A stretch of DNA of 64,000 nucleotides from Moringa oleifera (lineage: Eukaryota > Streptophyta > Magnoliopsida > Brassicales > Moringaceae), in NCBI GenBank assembly GCA_021397835.1, contig JAJFZO010000566.1, forward strand, positions 9,048,001 through 9,112,000. The letters run 5' to 3'. Below, piece by piece: positions 9,798 to 22,330 of this stretch (within the stretch, counting starts at the first letter, position 1; the number at the start of each line of letters is the position of its first letter). The position numbers and the translations under genes are program-made. The notes beneath the pieces were generated by a model. The model was not told the origin of the DNA and ran no database searches. It worked only from the letters and a program-made list of their open reading frames with translations.

Positions 9798-12388
9798 ATA
9801 AAGGCTATTATTCCTTCTTCTTGATAGCATTGATCTCACCTTAACTCTAAAAAGGCAGCTTAATGGCAGCTATCCTGCTCTATATGAGAGAGTTAGAATG
9901 GAACTGGTTGGGTTCACTAGCATTTTCTTTTGTGATGAATTCATTTCAAATAAAGGAAGGTGGTCGTGATAGGGAAAGACCTTACCTTATTACTAGGAAG
10001 GAGAATGAAAAAAGATAAAATTGGCCAAATCGTCTGCTAGAGAAGAAGCTCTTAAGGAATCAATCTAGACTAGATAACATGTCGATGCCATAAAACTAGC
10101 TCCCAAAACAGGTTTAAGAGATGAGGATCTAGGTAGTGACATCACCTTCAAGGGAAGAATCATTCCATTCACTTGAAAAACTATTAAAAAGAATAGCTTT
10201 TCTCTTACTAAACTGTGGTAAACAAAAAAAGAAAAGGCGAAGTAAACTACGCAGAGGGGTAAAAGGGAATTAAGGAAAAGATAGATTTTGTCTTATCTCT
10301 TATCGACTAGGAATGAAAGGTAACATGGCTTGAATAATGACTCTCCTTTCCTTGCATTAGTTAGTGTCGATGGTAGGCTTTCGAATAGAGAGAATACTTT
10401 CGAGTATGGTGGTATACTTGATAATTGTCAACATGCTTAGTCAGTATTGATCTTGTTCAAATGCTTTCCATAGTAGATTCCTTAAAGGAATTGATTAACT
10501 AAAGGAAGAATTCTTGCTTAACAAAGAAGTCGCTAGGACTTAAGAAAGCCAAAATACTAGATTTATCTTTGCTAATAAGAGGAATCGATTTAGTAGTTCA
10601 CGATGAAAGGCATAGTAAAGAAAGCCGAGAAAGACTAGGCAATCTTCGGGTTGAAATCGATCCTACACTCAATAAATAGAAGTTAGGTAATGACAAAGAA
10701 GCAGGTAGGTTACAAAAATGGCTGTAATCTATAATGAAATAGGGGAGTTTTTCACTCCTTAAAAAGTTCTAGTTTCTTAGTGGTTAGCTCAGCAGGACAG
10801 GTTATTGATAAAAAAAGCAAGGTCGATCCATATATCATGACAGTAGCTATCATTCTTGTGGGCATGATGCTAGGGGATTATGCAAGGGCAAAACATTTAG
10901 GTTAGTTTGGGTAGATAACTCAGTTCAATAATGCTTCTTCCTTTTTTATATTAGGCTAACTCTAAAATTTTTGGGAACTTAAGGGTAAGAAAATAGTAAC
11001 TAACTCGCAACTTTCTTTTAGGTGGCCTACTTGGATTTTAGCTTTATGTTTGGAGAAGAAACTTTTATTCGATTAGCATTTCACTCTTCCTAATGACCTA
11101 GGAGTTTCAGAGTCGAGCAACCAATTCCGAAACCTTCTTAGTTAAAGTTGAGCTTCGTGGGATCTTTTCCATTCTATTTATTGAATTGCTTGGAAATGCG
11201 AATTTGGCTCACTGTCCTATCGATTGACATTGACCAGTTGTTTTTTTTTTTTATTCTTAGTTTTTTTTTATTCTTATCTTAAGGTTAATAAAAAAAAATC
11301 TATTAAATGAGTGCTTAAATTCCACTGATTGACTCATTTATCATGCTATCAGACGGAGTCAATGAAATCCCGAACACTTATCTATCTCTTAAGGACCCAA
11401 TCAATCAACTATGAAAGAAGATTTTCCTATATTGAAATAAGGCATGGCCTTTCTTCTCTGCCGTACATTGGTACTAGAGATTCAAATCATTTTCAACCTA
11501 CCTTTATGTTAGTAAAGTTTAAGTCTTCTTATTCCTATTAGATCTTCATATTCCCAGCCCAAGGAATCGATTATAATGGTCAACTTTACCTAGATTCCAA
11601 AATACTTAACTGTTAGAGTTGTTCTTTCATAAATGGTGTTCTCTTTCTTCAAGATGGATTTAGACCTACGAATAGGATTCAAATGTGCAACTTACAAGTC
11701 ATGCAAAGAAAACCTACAAGCCTATTCTTATTACTTTTATTACTAAGCCAATAAGGGGTAAGTGTGAAAGAAATAGTTTAATCTTCACCTATGGAAAAAC
11801 TTAAGGGTGTTCTTTATGATATTAAAGTATTGGTGTCAAGGTTAAGAGTGAAAAGAAGTCCATAAAAAGTAGCTTTCAGTCATAATCTTATTAATATCAT
11901 TAATTCATTTAAGAGTTCAAAAAGAAAGAAACCAGTTAAGATTTACCTACGGACAGACTAAATCAATTTTGTTATGCTTATTATATGTCAGGGTTAAGAG
12001 TGAAAAGAGAATATTCTTACTAGGCGTTTAGGTTCTTTAAGGGGTATCTCTTAGATCTCTTAAATTATTGACCAGTCTCTTAAGGCGTGTGAACGTAAAA
12101 TAGGCTATTTAATCTCTTTATGCAGAGGTGAGTATAGTACGTTGGCTAGTAACTCTTACAGCGGGTCGGCAAGGATGCAGTTACCAACACTACTTTGTTC
12201 TATGTAAAGAACTAACTTAAAAGAAGGAAACACATGCCCCTTGAGCATGATTGTTTAACTGGCTAGTAAACTTTCTCATAGTGGATATGACCACCTAGAG
12301 ATGAAACCTATTCCCATCTAGGGAAAGACCATTGTTTACCCGATTATTTTCCCTTCTTCCACGAGGCACAAGAACTGCTTGGATTGGG

Positions 12389-12655
12389 CACTACAACAAA
12401 TAAAAACTTTAATGACAATTAAAAATGGCTTTTAATGACAGTTATAAAAATGTCATCTTTGTTCATGTCATTAAAGGGGAGAAGTTTTAATGACAGTTAT
12501 TGAACTGTCATTAAAAGCATTACCGTTAATGACAGTTCCAATGGAACTGTCATTAAAGGAGAGCCTTTTTAATGACAGTTCTATCGGAACTATCATTAAA
12601 GGGGGGACCTTTTAATGACAGTTCTATTGGAACTGTCATTAAAAGGTCTACAGTC
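12389..12655 (+). repeat. Left TIR and subterminal hairpins of Pack-CACTA
   Basis: At least four TTTAATGACAGTT...AACTGTCATTAAA pairs follow the TIR, including a nearly perfect one near 12612-12645. Order and spacers match the reverse complement of 58300-58564 closely, down to a shared CATCTTTGTTCATGTCATTA segment. Confidence 0.85.
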
Positions 12656-12795
12656 TCCATATGCTTATGTGTTATCAGAGTCTTCTCCTTCTCACTCAGA
12701 GATTTGTAAAACCATTGAGTGGTATGTAATAGCCTCCCAGTATTTGCCCTGTCTATGCAGTGACGGCCCTGGATCAAGTAAATTCAATTCCAAAT
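12645..12795 (-). pseudogene. Captured TPR-protein exon fragment
   Basis: On the minus strand the frame reads HRQGKYWEAITYHSMVLQIS, then a stop, EGEDSDNT, a second stop, AYGDC. The G-K-Y-W-E-A-I-x-Y pattern and the A-Y-G spacing are typical of a tetratricopeptide helix pair. Together with the exon-like piece at 13540-13745 it suggests two exons of one nuclear gene for a plastid TPR protein, copied into a CACTA element. Intervening sequence (12800-13540) looks intronic, so capture was probably DNA-level. The gene name is not certain. Confidence 0.6.
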
Positions 12796-13541
12796 CAAAA
12801 TTCGAATCAAAGATGCTGTGTAAACATTCTATACTATGACAATAACAACATGAAGACAAGATGCACAAATGATTTTTGTGGTTGAGAAACATAGGACAAG
12901 AAATCCAGTTATGCCAATTAGATCCAACCAGCCTGATAAGAACAAGAAAAAAAAATTGAATATGCAGTTTAGCCGTCAACTCATCACTGCAAAACATTAA
13001 AAGTTCCTATGTCCTTGAATAAATTGCTCTAAATCATAGCTTGAATGGTGTATTTCACGGTTCAACTAGTTTTTCTGTCCGTAAACAAAATGGGAGGATG
13101 TAGCATTCTAAGTGTTACCAATGCTCCATTTTCTTTTTGACAAGTAAAGAATATTGTTCTTTCTAAAATTATGGCTCTAAGCTAAACGAAATTGTCTCAT
13201 GGCTCTGTTTTTTGGTGCCCATCATTCTTTATTGATGCAAATTGGGCACTTATCATACTTTACACTTCGGCTTTGTACATTATGAATGAGACATAGCTTT
13301 GTTATGCAGAGTACTCCCTGATGAAATTTCTATCCAAGACAGAATGGAAAGTAAGCTCCTTTAGATGGCACCATTACTCTCCGATAAATTGCTGCTAAAA
13401 CTAAACTAAGTTATCTGACAACTATGATTGTTAGGGCTGCCAGAGTGATGCAAATTAGAGTACACTTAACTAAGATTTTGGATGCGGAGCACATATTTGT
13501 TGAAGCTATCTATGCTCATCAGTAAATCCTTTGGAACCTTT

Positions 13542-13750
13542 TCATACTAACATCAAGGACCAGAACTTAAGGTGATCATAAAAGAACACTTTACCTCTAA
13601 CGGTGGCCCCAATAAGGGCTACAAGTAGCAATAAAGGCATGTTGAAAAGGGAGTTCTCAACCTCACATGTTTCTGCCCAAGCTTCAAGAGGTGTTGTCAA
13701 CATAATGGCATTGGTGAAAAGAAATGCCAGTGGACTCACCATCATACCTT
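13542..13750 (-). pseudogene. Captured first-exon-like fragment, plastid-type protein
   Basis: The minus frame reads ...FTNAIMLTTPLEAWAETCEV, then ENSLFNMPLLLLVALIGATV, and meets a good 5' splice donor (GTAAAG, 13594 to 13589). A hydrophobic stretch after an Ala-x-Ala-like site resembles a thylakoid-type targeting or anchor region. It precedes, in transcription order, the TPR fragment at 12645-12795, so both may come from one gene. I recognise the style but not a specific gene. Confidence 0.5.
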
Positions 13751-13816
13751 AAGAGCTAATACCCAGTGAACTCACCATCATACCTCAAGAGCTGATACCC
13801 AGTGGACTCGCCATCG
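13729..13816 (+). repeat. 36-bp tandem repeat, 2.4 copies
   Basis: Units 13729-13764 and 13765-13800 differ at only a few bases, and a third partial unit follows to about 13816. It abuts the GCT-rich tract, in the upstream part of the captured exon (minus strand). Confidence 0.9.
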
Positions 13817-14215
13817 GCCGCTGCTGCTTATAACAGAAGCTGCAGCAATGGCTGCCATTGCTGCTGCTGTAAGCAGCCGTGGCTGCTGCAAGAAGCAGCA
13901 ACAATGTCTGCTGCAAAAAGCAGCAACAACATTTGCTGCTGCTGCAAGCAGCCGTGGCTACTGCTGCAAGAAGCAGCAACAATGTTTGCTGCTGTTGCAA
14001 GTAGCTGTAGCTGTTGCTTCTTGCAGCAGTAACGACTGCTGCTGCTAGAAGCAGCCATGACTGCCGCTGCTACAAGCAGCAGGAACGTTTGCTGCTGCTG
14101 CTAGAAGCAGCCATGACTGTCGCGACTGCAAGCAACCGTGGCTGCTGCTAGAAGTAGGAGTAATGGTTGTTGCTGCTGCTGCTGTGGTTGCTGCTACAAG
14201 AGATGCAGCTGGATT
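13817..14215 (+). repeat. GCT/GCA-rich imperfect repeat tract
   Basis: About 400 bases are dominated by GCTGCT, AGCAGC and CAACAA words, with loosely repeated longer units such as AAGCAGCCGTGGCTGCTGCA. Because the motif contains few stops it is open in several frames on both strands (Cys/Ser/Ala-rich on one, Gln/Leu/Ala-rich on the other). These frames are compositional and not evidence of a gene. It is strikingly GC-rich against its surroundings. Confidence 0.85.
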
Positions 14216-14269
14216 AGGGTATGCCCAAAGTTAAAAGTCTGTGTAGCTTATCAGTGTCCCAGTCTTATT

Positions 14270-14652
14270 GGCCTTTAACGCCAGTTCTTCAAGAACTGGC
14301 GTTAAAGGCTTATTACATGACTATTGTTTTAACGTCAGTTCCTTGATAACTGACATTAAGAACTGGCGTTAAAGGCTTATTACATGACTATTGTTTTAAC
14401 GTCAGTTCCTTGATAACAGACATTAAAGGTTTAAGTGATACACCTTTTAACGTTAGTTCTTGAAGAACTGACATTAAATGTTTAAGTTATGGTTTTTTAA
14501 CGTCAGTTCTTCTTTAATTGACGTTAAAAACCTTTTTTTTAATGACAGTTTTGGAATAACTGTCATCAAAAGTGTTAATAAACCTTTTAATGACAGTTTT
14601 TTAAATAACTGTCATTAAATTAATGTCAATTATTATAATTTTTGTAGTAGTG
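14270..14652 (-). repeat. Right subterminal repeats and TIR of Pack-CACTA
   Basis: There are TTTAACGCCAGTT, TTTAACGTCAGTT and TTTAATGACAGTT variants with their complements. A 67-base unit is duplicated in tandem (14291-14357 and 14358-14424). The array ends at the TIR at 14652, followed by TSD GGG. Confidence 0.85.
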
Positions 14653-17600
14653 GGGCATGCTTTCTCATGCTCTTACCTTCCTTTCGATAAGCTTAGAACT
14701 TAATGAAGGATTAGAGAATCCATACTTTACAATAGGGCTAGTAGTATTTATTTCTGTACCGACTTTACCTATCAAATGGGCTTCTTTATTGAGTAGATGT
14801 CTCGAGGGAACAAAGCAGACAAAATTTGTTTTGTTTTTTTAGTAAAAACTCTTGCTTCTTTGAGGAGTTTCCCACCACTTTATCTTTGTAGGTAGCTTCG
14901 ACCATCTGTTCCTCTAGTAGATCCATTTCTTATTTTTCACTCCTTATCATTAGAGTTTGGTCCTTTCTGTTTTTAGTCATGTCCATTTCTTTACTTTCCA
15001 GCTTTCTCTCTATGCATTCTAATAGATTCTCTTCATAGCTCATCTCTCGCTCCAGACAAGGTATGGTACATAATTATCTTTTTTTGGTCCTTAACTTTGT
15101 GTATTTGTCAGTTGAAAAGGAGGATAGATGCCTTTCAAGCTCGTTTAGAAAGGGAAGGGCTCTTCACCACACACAGCATCCTCATTATCCTTTCTTTATC
15201 ACTTTTGCCCCAAAGGGCTTCGCTTCTCCACATCAGGGTTATAGGAGTCGAACCCCCCTTCAAATAAGTCAAATTTCTCTTCATATACCATACCAGAAAT
15301 TTTGCTTCGTTGCTTTTCTACTTCGCTGTACAAGATGAGTTTCAGTATATTAAGAAAAAGCCCGCTGAAGCACTAGAATAATTTTTACTTCTAACACTTT
15401 TCAAAAACTATTCTTCAACCATACTAGACTAATTCTATCTACGTTTAATGAGCCTAATGGTTCTAGGGTGAATTTCCTCTATTGCTCCTTACTCTATACT
15501 TTATAGAGACTCTTCCCAGTGCCAAGAACTAGGATCGAAAGGAAAGTCTCAAACCTTTAGTACGAAAGTCGGCTATGCTTCCCAGAGAGAAAGAAATGGT
15601 TTCATGTAAAGGCTTCGACCCCAGTTATCTTTATTTAAGTTGGCCTTACTCGAGCTAAGTTCAAGCAAAGATCAGTCTTTTAAACTAAAAGCTTAAGTGA
15701 TCAACTAGAAGATACCACCTTCCCCAATGAAACTTCTTTCCCCATAACAGCAACTGAAAGAGAAAAGATCGAGATGCTTCAAAACTTGAAATGGATTCGT
15801 GAACAACAGATAAGAAATATACCCCAAATACCATTTGAACTTAAGTTGAACCATTGAATTACATAGGAGTGATTTCACTGTAGAAGAGCTTCAGTCACTA
15901 GCTGCCTTTAGAGTAGATTAAGAATCAAGTATAGAAGGAAGTGAAGATGAAGTAAGCTTGCTTTAAGGGCCAGGCTTTCTCTTTTGTTTGGCTTGACGAT
16001 ACCACAAAGATGGGCCCTTGGGCCTAGGCTTTCTTCATGAAAGCCTAGAGCCGGGTATGGACTCTATTATTGGTTGGATCTTCCTAGGTGTTCCCACTTT
16101 GCTTGGACGAAGACTTTCATCTTTGATTAGGACTTTTCTGCATTTCGTCTCAAAGAAGATCTAAGCTAATGGAAGCTAAACAATGCTTCTCTCTTCCTAA
16201 ACCCAAATAGTAAGAGTAAAGTGCAAAAATTTTAGGGCTTAGCTTAGGTGCCTTCCTAATATAATGCCATGCCCAATCAATGCCGAATCCAAGACCTAGT
16301 TCACTCTTGACAACCAGAGCTAGTCTTTTTCCCACTGACCATTACTAAAAAGATAAGACGAACCACTACCAATAGTCCTTCTTCTAACAGATGAGGGTTC
16401 AATAGCTACTAATTCTATAAGAGCTTGTTTTGTCATAGCTTCTTTAACTCCACCTCCCTCAGGGAAGTAAGTAAGGTAGCAGGAATAGACCTACTAGGCC
16501 TTGAGACGGGTTTAAACTCCTTTTCTCTCATTACTCTCTTTGGCTCTACCTATAAGAGGCCTGTAGAGGGAGAATTTTTGCTGCAAACTCTTCTCGATCT
16601 CTACGATTGCTTAACTAAAACAAGTGACCTCTTTTCTTTCATCTGTGAGATAATATCTCTTCACTCGTGGATCTAACTCTTATTTTTTCTCTTTTGGGCT
16701 TAGCTTAGACCATGGGAAGAGACTTTAGTCATTAATATCCATATTAAAAAGTGGGTATTCCAACAAAACAAAATAAAAGCGCTAGCCCTTTACTTTAATC
16801 AACAAGGCTGCTTTCCCTGCTAACACCTTCTCGCCAAGGAAAGAAGTCCAATAGTAGCTAATCTTAGCTTGGAGCACTTATTCCGTTAGTTCCCAGCTAC
16901 CTCTGGGAGTGGTCATGAGCTTATTAGAATCAAAGCTTTTTTAAGCATTCCGATAGTAAGAAGGTCAACCAAAGCCAATCCATCTTTGTTAACGTATGCT
17001 CATACTCCTAAAGGTTCTATATCTAATTCCTTAAGGATAAAGAAAAAGAAAGAGAAGGAGATAATAGCTACTAAGAGTTATAAGAGCCACACCAAAGAAA
17101 GCTAAAAGGCGCTGGGGTATACTACTTTATATATGCTAGCACCAAAGTAAGGGGCGCAGCGGGCAAGGTGCCCATGTAAAGGCCAAGCTTAGTCAGATGG
17201 AGAGATTGGCTCATCCATTTTTTCATCTTTTAGACAAGTTTAGTAGGGAGTACGATCCTTACTTCTCCTCCTAGTGAGTTAGGTGCGTAAACAGTAACTT
17301 GAACAGTTTTTTCGTGCTAGTCTATTGGGAATGAAAGCGACGTATTGGATTCACCAGCGTGTGCCAACTATCCTACTTCCCTATTTCCTGCTTTTTCATC
17401 CCCATTTATAGGTTAATGGAGAAGGGATCTTTGATGCATCTTTCAAAGCCATGGGAACAAAGTTAGAACTCTTTATTTGAAAAATGGATTGTACGTCAGA
17501 TTTTGCTAGTATGAGGCATTCCCAATAGTCACCAGTCAGCTTCGACTCCATGATCAAAAGTTAAAAGTGACCAAATGTGCTTTCAAGTCAAATTAAGTTA

Positions 17601-20600
17601 CAAAGCTGTTATCTGCAAGTCAGGAAACGGAGACTACACTTTTTCCTTCTTTCCAACCTATTCCCATCCTGCCCATTATAGCTGCGGTAGTTATAAAAAA
17701 GTAGCTAGGCTTCCTAGGGGGTGAGAAGATTCAAAAGAGACGCACTGAGTAGTAGTAAAGGAGCAAAAAATCAATTCGATCTTAGCTTGATCCCATGTTT
17801 CTTCAGAAGTACGTTGATGACCTAGATCCTTCTTCTAAATGACGTAGGAAGCATTTGGCCGAGTAGCAATCAGTAGGCGAAAAAGGAGTCAAAGGCAAAT
17901 ATGTGTTTATCCCCATCTTCAGTAAATGCTTTAGCCTTCATCGTTTTTGCTTTTTCCTATGACTAGTTTTGTATTTTAGCCCGGGCTATGCCTTTACCAT
18001 ATTTGAGAAAAAGACATTCTAAAGCCATAACCATTCCATGTAAGTTGAAAAAGGTGGTTATGTGTGTCTTAATAGCTTACTTGCCTTTAAGCTAGACCCC
18101 ATTGGAAAAAAGTGCACTTCGTCTAAAAGACAAACTAAAGGAGGCTGACTTAACCAAGAAACCATTACTGTATTAGTAAAAGCAACCTATCATACTAGGA
18201 CATAATTTTCATAAGACGAGCCTACAACCCATGATATGGAAAAAGAAGAATGCGACCATCGGGTTTCTTTAACAAGCCCCACCTTAGGTCTTTCTTAGTG
18301 AGGTTCATTCTCCCGTGGTAAGCTCTGATTACTAGCATAGTTAGGCTGGGCTCTTATTAAACATGGTAAGCCCGACCCCTCACTTATTGAAACCTAGTCC
18401 TCTGTCACCAGTCTCAGTCAACTGAATTTGATTGAGCTTGATAGGTTCGGACTTGCCTTTTTTACTTTTTTCTTTGATTACATTTTTAGTTTCCAAAAGA
18501 CAAAAAAAATGAGGTAGGCCTAAAAAGGTCTCTTCCTCTTCTTTAATGGATGGGAACATATCAAATGAAAAGGATGTCGAATGAGTTGAAAGATGGTAAA
18601 AACCCAACTGCCTTATGAGAAATTCAATCTCAACTTTATTGGCTCCATCACCGGAACCAACAATAGCCTTTCTAATCCGATTCGTTTCCATAGGGATGCC
18701 AAGACAATGATAATGACCCATTTTTCTTTTCAGAGACTACTTGAACTGCCCGATTGACCGATGGCTCTTCAATGGTTAATTTTCCTAACCTTATTTCTTT
18801 AAAGGAAACTAAACCATCACTTCAAGTAAAGATGAAAGAGTAGACTGGAATGTTGAAGTCAACCAACAATGGTAAAAAAGAGACAAGCACAAGTGAAAGG
18901 GAATCATCGAATAGCTTAACTAACGAGCTCTTTTTATGATTAACGCTTCGACTCACTGGCTATATCGAGCTGTTTGTACCTTCTATAACTAATTCTGCCT
19001 GTAAGGATGTTATTCCATAGCGCTTCTTAGGCTAAAGCATTTAGAAATCGTCGATCGATTAAGAAATGGAATCAAAATCCCAATGGGAGGTAGGAGATAG
19101 GCTTGGAGATAAACGGTACTTAGGAGCTGCGCCGTTTTAACTAACTTTGCCTTTCAGAAAAAACCTGAGAAAAGCTTAACCTCTGCGTACCAAGTTCTGG
19201 GGTTGAATCTAATCCAAAAGATAAAGTGTCAGTGCCAAGCGAGAAATTCTATGATTCTAGTTGAGACCTTTGTCCTACTTCTCACCCGACTAGCTGCTGA
19301 AAGAAAGTAGTTGACTTGATGGGAATCACAAGTTTTCAATGATATAGATAATTTGGAATTGGAGCTACGAAACTAAGCAGTATACTTGGCTTTTAATACC
19401 TTTTTAGTCTAATTTTGCTGTTTGTACGAAGTATGAATAAGGGAGGCTGCCCAATCTCAAATGAAAGATAAAGCTACGCCCCCAATCCCTCATTTGGAAT
19501 TCTTACTACTCAGTGCACTTGAACCACGCCTCCATTTCTTGTGTTTTTTCAACATAAAGAATGATAGATTGCTTGAGTTGTTAGCCTTATTTTCTTTCTG
19601 GGGAATGCTTTACACTAACATCAGATTTTTTGATCAATTTTTTTGGCATCAACTGGAGTTGAAGAATACGCCCTAAGCCTGAAGAACAAAGTGAGCCTTA
19701 TCGTGTCAAAAAGAGACGTATGGGTTCCAAGGGGTTAAGGAGAATATGGCATTTGCCATTTTTCGTATATTTCATCATTAGTAATCCTTTCATTGTTGAT
19801 GGTCAAAAACATATGCCTTAATCAGCTTCCTTAGTGGTATTGCCTTGTAACTGCCTAACGTATACCGTTACTAATACCACAGGTGCTCCCTCAATGCATA
19901 GCTATGCAGAGCAGAGGAAGACACTAAAAAATAGAGATTAGAGCTAAGATTATCTCAACTCCTTACCTTGCTCAATGCTTCTCCATCAACAGCAGTGGGA
20001 AGGACAGGAACAGGGGAAGGAAGAAAGAGACCATCTTGGCCTAAGAAAGGAATGCTCTTAACTGCCATTGCTATCCATCTTTATACAACTATCAATGTTA
20101 ATGATATAAATAAGCATTCATTGTATAAACAAGTGAAAAGCAATCAAAGCCTTTTTTAGAAAGGGGTTGGGTTAGGGCGGAGGGATTCGTCCATGCCTAT
20201 AAATACAAGATTTAGATCCATCAAACATATGATAGAGATTGGAAAAGCTTTTGAAAACCTGTGGCACCCCTTAACCTTATGCACCAACTCAAATGCTTCC
20301 TTGCTCACAACTAATTTCTCAAAGCAATACATGCGCTCAAAATAGGCCATAACACTTGAGAAAGTTGTTGCATGGCTGAATACTCCATTATACGGTGGTA
20401 TATACCGCTTAGAGCCAAGGCAATCATAGGTCTCCTTTCAGAGCTCCATCTAGGAAGTGATAGCTGAATAGGTTTTTAAACCTAGGTCTAGAACAACAAA
20501 TAAGAAGGCTCTTTCTCCTCAAACTTACTCTCATATATATATATCCTTCCCAAATCCTAGCCTTGACTACCATCTTAAAAGCTACTGCTACGGCACTCAT

Positions 20601-21576
20601 CTTTTAATTCATTTTTTTCTACAAACCTAGGCAATTGATGCAACTTTTCAATGTTAACCTGGTTTACTTTAGGGAAGAGTGGATGATCTGCTAGCTCGCG
20701 TAGAAAGTTGTCAAAGTTGTTATGAACCCTCAATTCTATAGTGGCATGGTCAACAATAGCCCTAAGTTCTGCCTTGATTTCATCTAAACTCCACGCACAT
20801 TAGCAGAATTGATTCCACTCTGAAAGACCCTTGGATAGAAAAGCAAAACGTAGAAGAGGTGGCTTTCTAGAGGTTTAGTAAAGGATCTCTAGCATGGAAG
20901 TACTTATTTACAGTGGTTTCTCAATCAAAGTTTAGGTATTTTTTTTTCTTTGGAGGAGAGTAAGGTTGTCTTTTACTCCATTCCTTCCTAAAGTCAGTAA
21001 TGGCGAGACGATTAGGAAATTACATCTAAAGAATATCCCATATAGATTATAGAACTGTGACTAACCTCTAAAACACGAATAAAAAGTCAATTCCAATCCC
21101 ACAAGGAAATCAATTCTTCTTTTCTTCTTCGTGAGCTGAGCCATATGTTATGGATAGCCATTCAGTCAGTTTTGTGCACAAGACCTTCTACTTGCCTGCT
21201 ATGGTAGGTCATTAGCACACACTAGATCGACTGGATGTTTTCGGGATAGATTGATACAGGTAGTTCATCGAGTAAAGGGGGATCCTTCCTTCCATCATTC
21301 AAGACTATTCCCCCCACATCCTTATCAATCATGAATACATAAAGTTTGGGATTGGCCAAACAAAATAGCATATTTGCTTGGGTCCATACTTTCACGCATT
21401 ATAGAAGCGACTTCTTTAACCTTTGCTTCACCTTTCCTACTCTCATCGTGAATAAGGATGAGAAATGATAGGATTAATTTCTCGTGCCCTAGCTTGGCTC
21501 ATGAGGTGATTCGATTGGATTCAGTTTAATTTCATACTGTTAGGGGCTTCTTAGCTTACGAGCTCAAATTCATTAA
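14653..21576 (+). other. Mitochondrial-like DNA, left copy, part 2 (no identified gene)
   Basis: This continues directly from 12388 once the Pack-CACTA is removed (both sides of the TSD). Composition is like the ccmFN-bearing stretch: less AT-rich, with many AAAGAAAG/CTTTCTT tracts. I find no named mitochondrial gene. The longest open stretch is minus-strand 18380-18721 (113 codons, Lys/Glu-rich middle, unrecognised). A readable decayed frame lies at 20156-20810. Mitochondrial origin is inferred from continuity and texture only; part may be other inserted DNA. Confidence 0.45.
20156..20810 (-). pseudogene. Unidentified decayed coding region
   Basis: Two minus-strand stretches read like real protein. 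At about 20590-20800: DEIKAELRAIVDHATIELRV..., then FLRELADHPLFPKVNQVNIE, ending with a stop near 20588. At 20156-20440: DCLGSKRYIPPYNGVFSHAT..., then MAYFERMYCFEKLVVSKEAF. Residue mix and few stops suggest exons or a retroelement fragment. I do not recognise the family. Confidence 0.35.
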
Positions 21577-22075
21577 TACTACTAAAAAAAAAATCGAATC
21601 TAGCGACCGATGAATCCGTCACTAAATTGAAACAATCTATCGCTAAAAAATTTAGCAACAGATTAATGATAAGTAAAATTTGTAGTTGAAATCGTTGTAG
21701 CGAGAAAAACTAACAATTAAATTTTGTATCTATCCCTAACTAGTGATAGATTAAAAACCATTAAGGATCTGTCACTAAACTAGTGACGGATATTAATTTG
21801 TCACTAAACTAGTGACAAAAACAAATTTTGTTAGTAAAATATAGCGACAGATTCATTTAACGACATACAAGAATTTGTCGCTATATTAATGATCGATTTA
21901 TGTCTGTCACTAAGTATAGCGACAAAATCATATCAGTTGCTAAAATAGCGATAGATTGATTTCTATCACTATTTTAGCGACAGATTCTATTTTGTCGCTC
22001 GTTTAGCGATAGACTAATATCTTTCGTTATTTTAGTGATAGAATAGTAATCTATCGCTAAATTCAGAGGCTTCGG
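21577..22075 (-). repeat. Subterminal repeat array, family IV
   Basis: More than a dozen degenerate copies of TAGCGACAGATT, AATCTGTCGCTA and TAGTGACGGA occur in alternating orientation (for example at about 21771-21800, 21840, 21905-21985). The motif is distinct from the other three CACTA families in the window. Confidence 0.8.
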
Positions 22076-22330
22076 TACAAACTGATTAGTGACTAATGGA
22101 TTTGTCATTACTATGATTAATTTTTTATAAAAATAAATTTAAAAATTTAAATAAAAATAAAATAAACTAAAAGTCATAAAATATAATAAATAGAAGATTA
22201 TGTATTATATTATCGTAAAATACAATATTCAAACAAGAAATCCCATCTAATTATTAGGCGGTGTTGGGGGTTTGCTTCCTAAAAGGAGAGCTTCCATCTT
22301 GCGGATGCGTTCATTCACATCAACCTCTCT

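Larger units (their letters stand above)
5341..12388 (+). other. Mitochondrial-derived DNA insertion (NUMT), left copy, part 1
   Basis: A less AT-rich stretch is anchored by a complete, degenerate mitochondrial ccmFN gene at 6127. It is collinear with 45033-51446 up to about 11695, after which the right copy switches to transposase sequence. From 7852 to 12388 I see no recognisable gene: only short open frames, purine-rich AAAGAAAG-type tracts like those in plant mitochondrial spacers, and a 7-base tandem repeat at 9761. Mitochondrial origin of the spacer is inferred from continuity with ccmFN. A Pack-CACTA at 12389 interrupts it, and similar sequence resumes at 14653. Confidence 0.75.
12389..14652. 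mobile_element. Pack-CACTA, non-autonomous, 2.26 kb, TSD GGG
   Basis: The left end at 12389 reads CACTACAACAAATAAAAAC. The right end at 14652, on the reverse strand, reads CACTACTACAAAAATTATAA. The flanking triplets GGG (12386-12388) and GGG (14653-14655) match, giving the expected 3-base target-site duplication. Both ends carry family-I TTTAATGACAGTT hairpins. The interior has no transposase; it holds fragments of a host TPR gene on the minus strand and a GCT-rich tract. Its left end matches the right end of the element at 58564 and its right end matches the left end of the element at 41792, so it lies inverted relative to them. It sits inside mitochondrial-like DNA. Confidence 0.9.

Noticed and set aside
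10775..10835. GGTTAGCTCAGCAGG...GGTCGATCC resembling a tRNA
   Set aside because: D-arm-like and T-loop-like words are present but no acceptor stem pairing could be made out, and the right copy does not improve it.
13785..14058. Overlapping open frames on both strands rich in Cys/Ser or Gln/Leu
   Set aside because: They arise from the stop-poor GCT/GCA triplet composition in several frames at once; no conserved start, splice signal or domain.
15232..15262. GGAGTCGAACCCCCC resembling the 3' end of a minus-strand tRNA
   Set aside because: No matching 5' half or anticodon arm was found next to it.
18380..18721. 113-codon minus-strand open frame in NUMT DNA
   Set aside because: Longest open frame there, but no recognisable domain and no second copy to compare; mentioned only in the NUMT entry.
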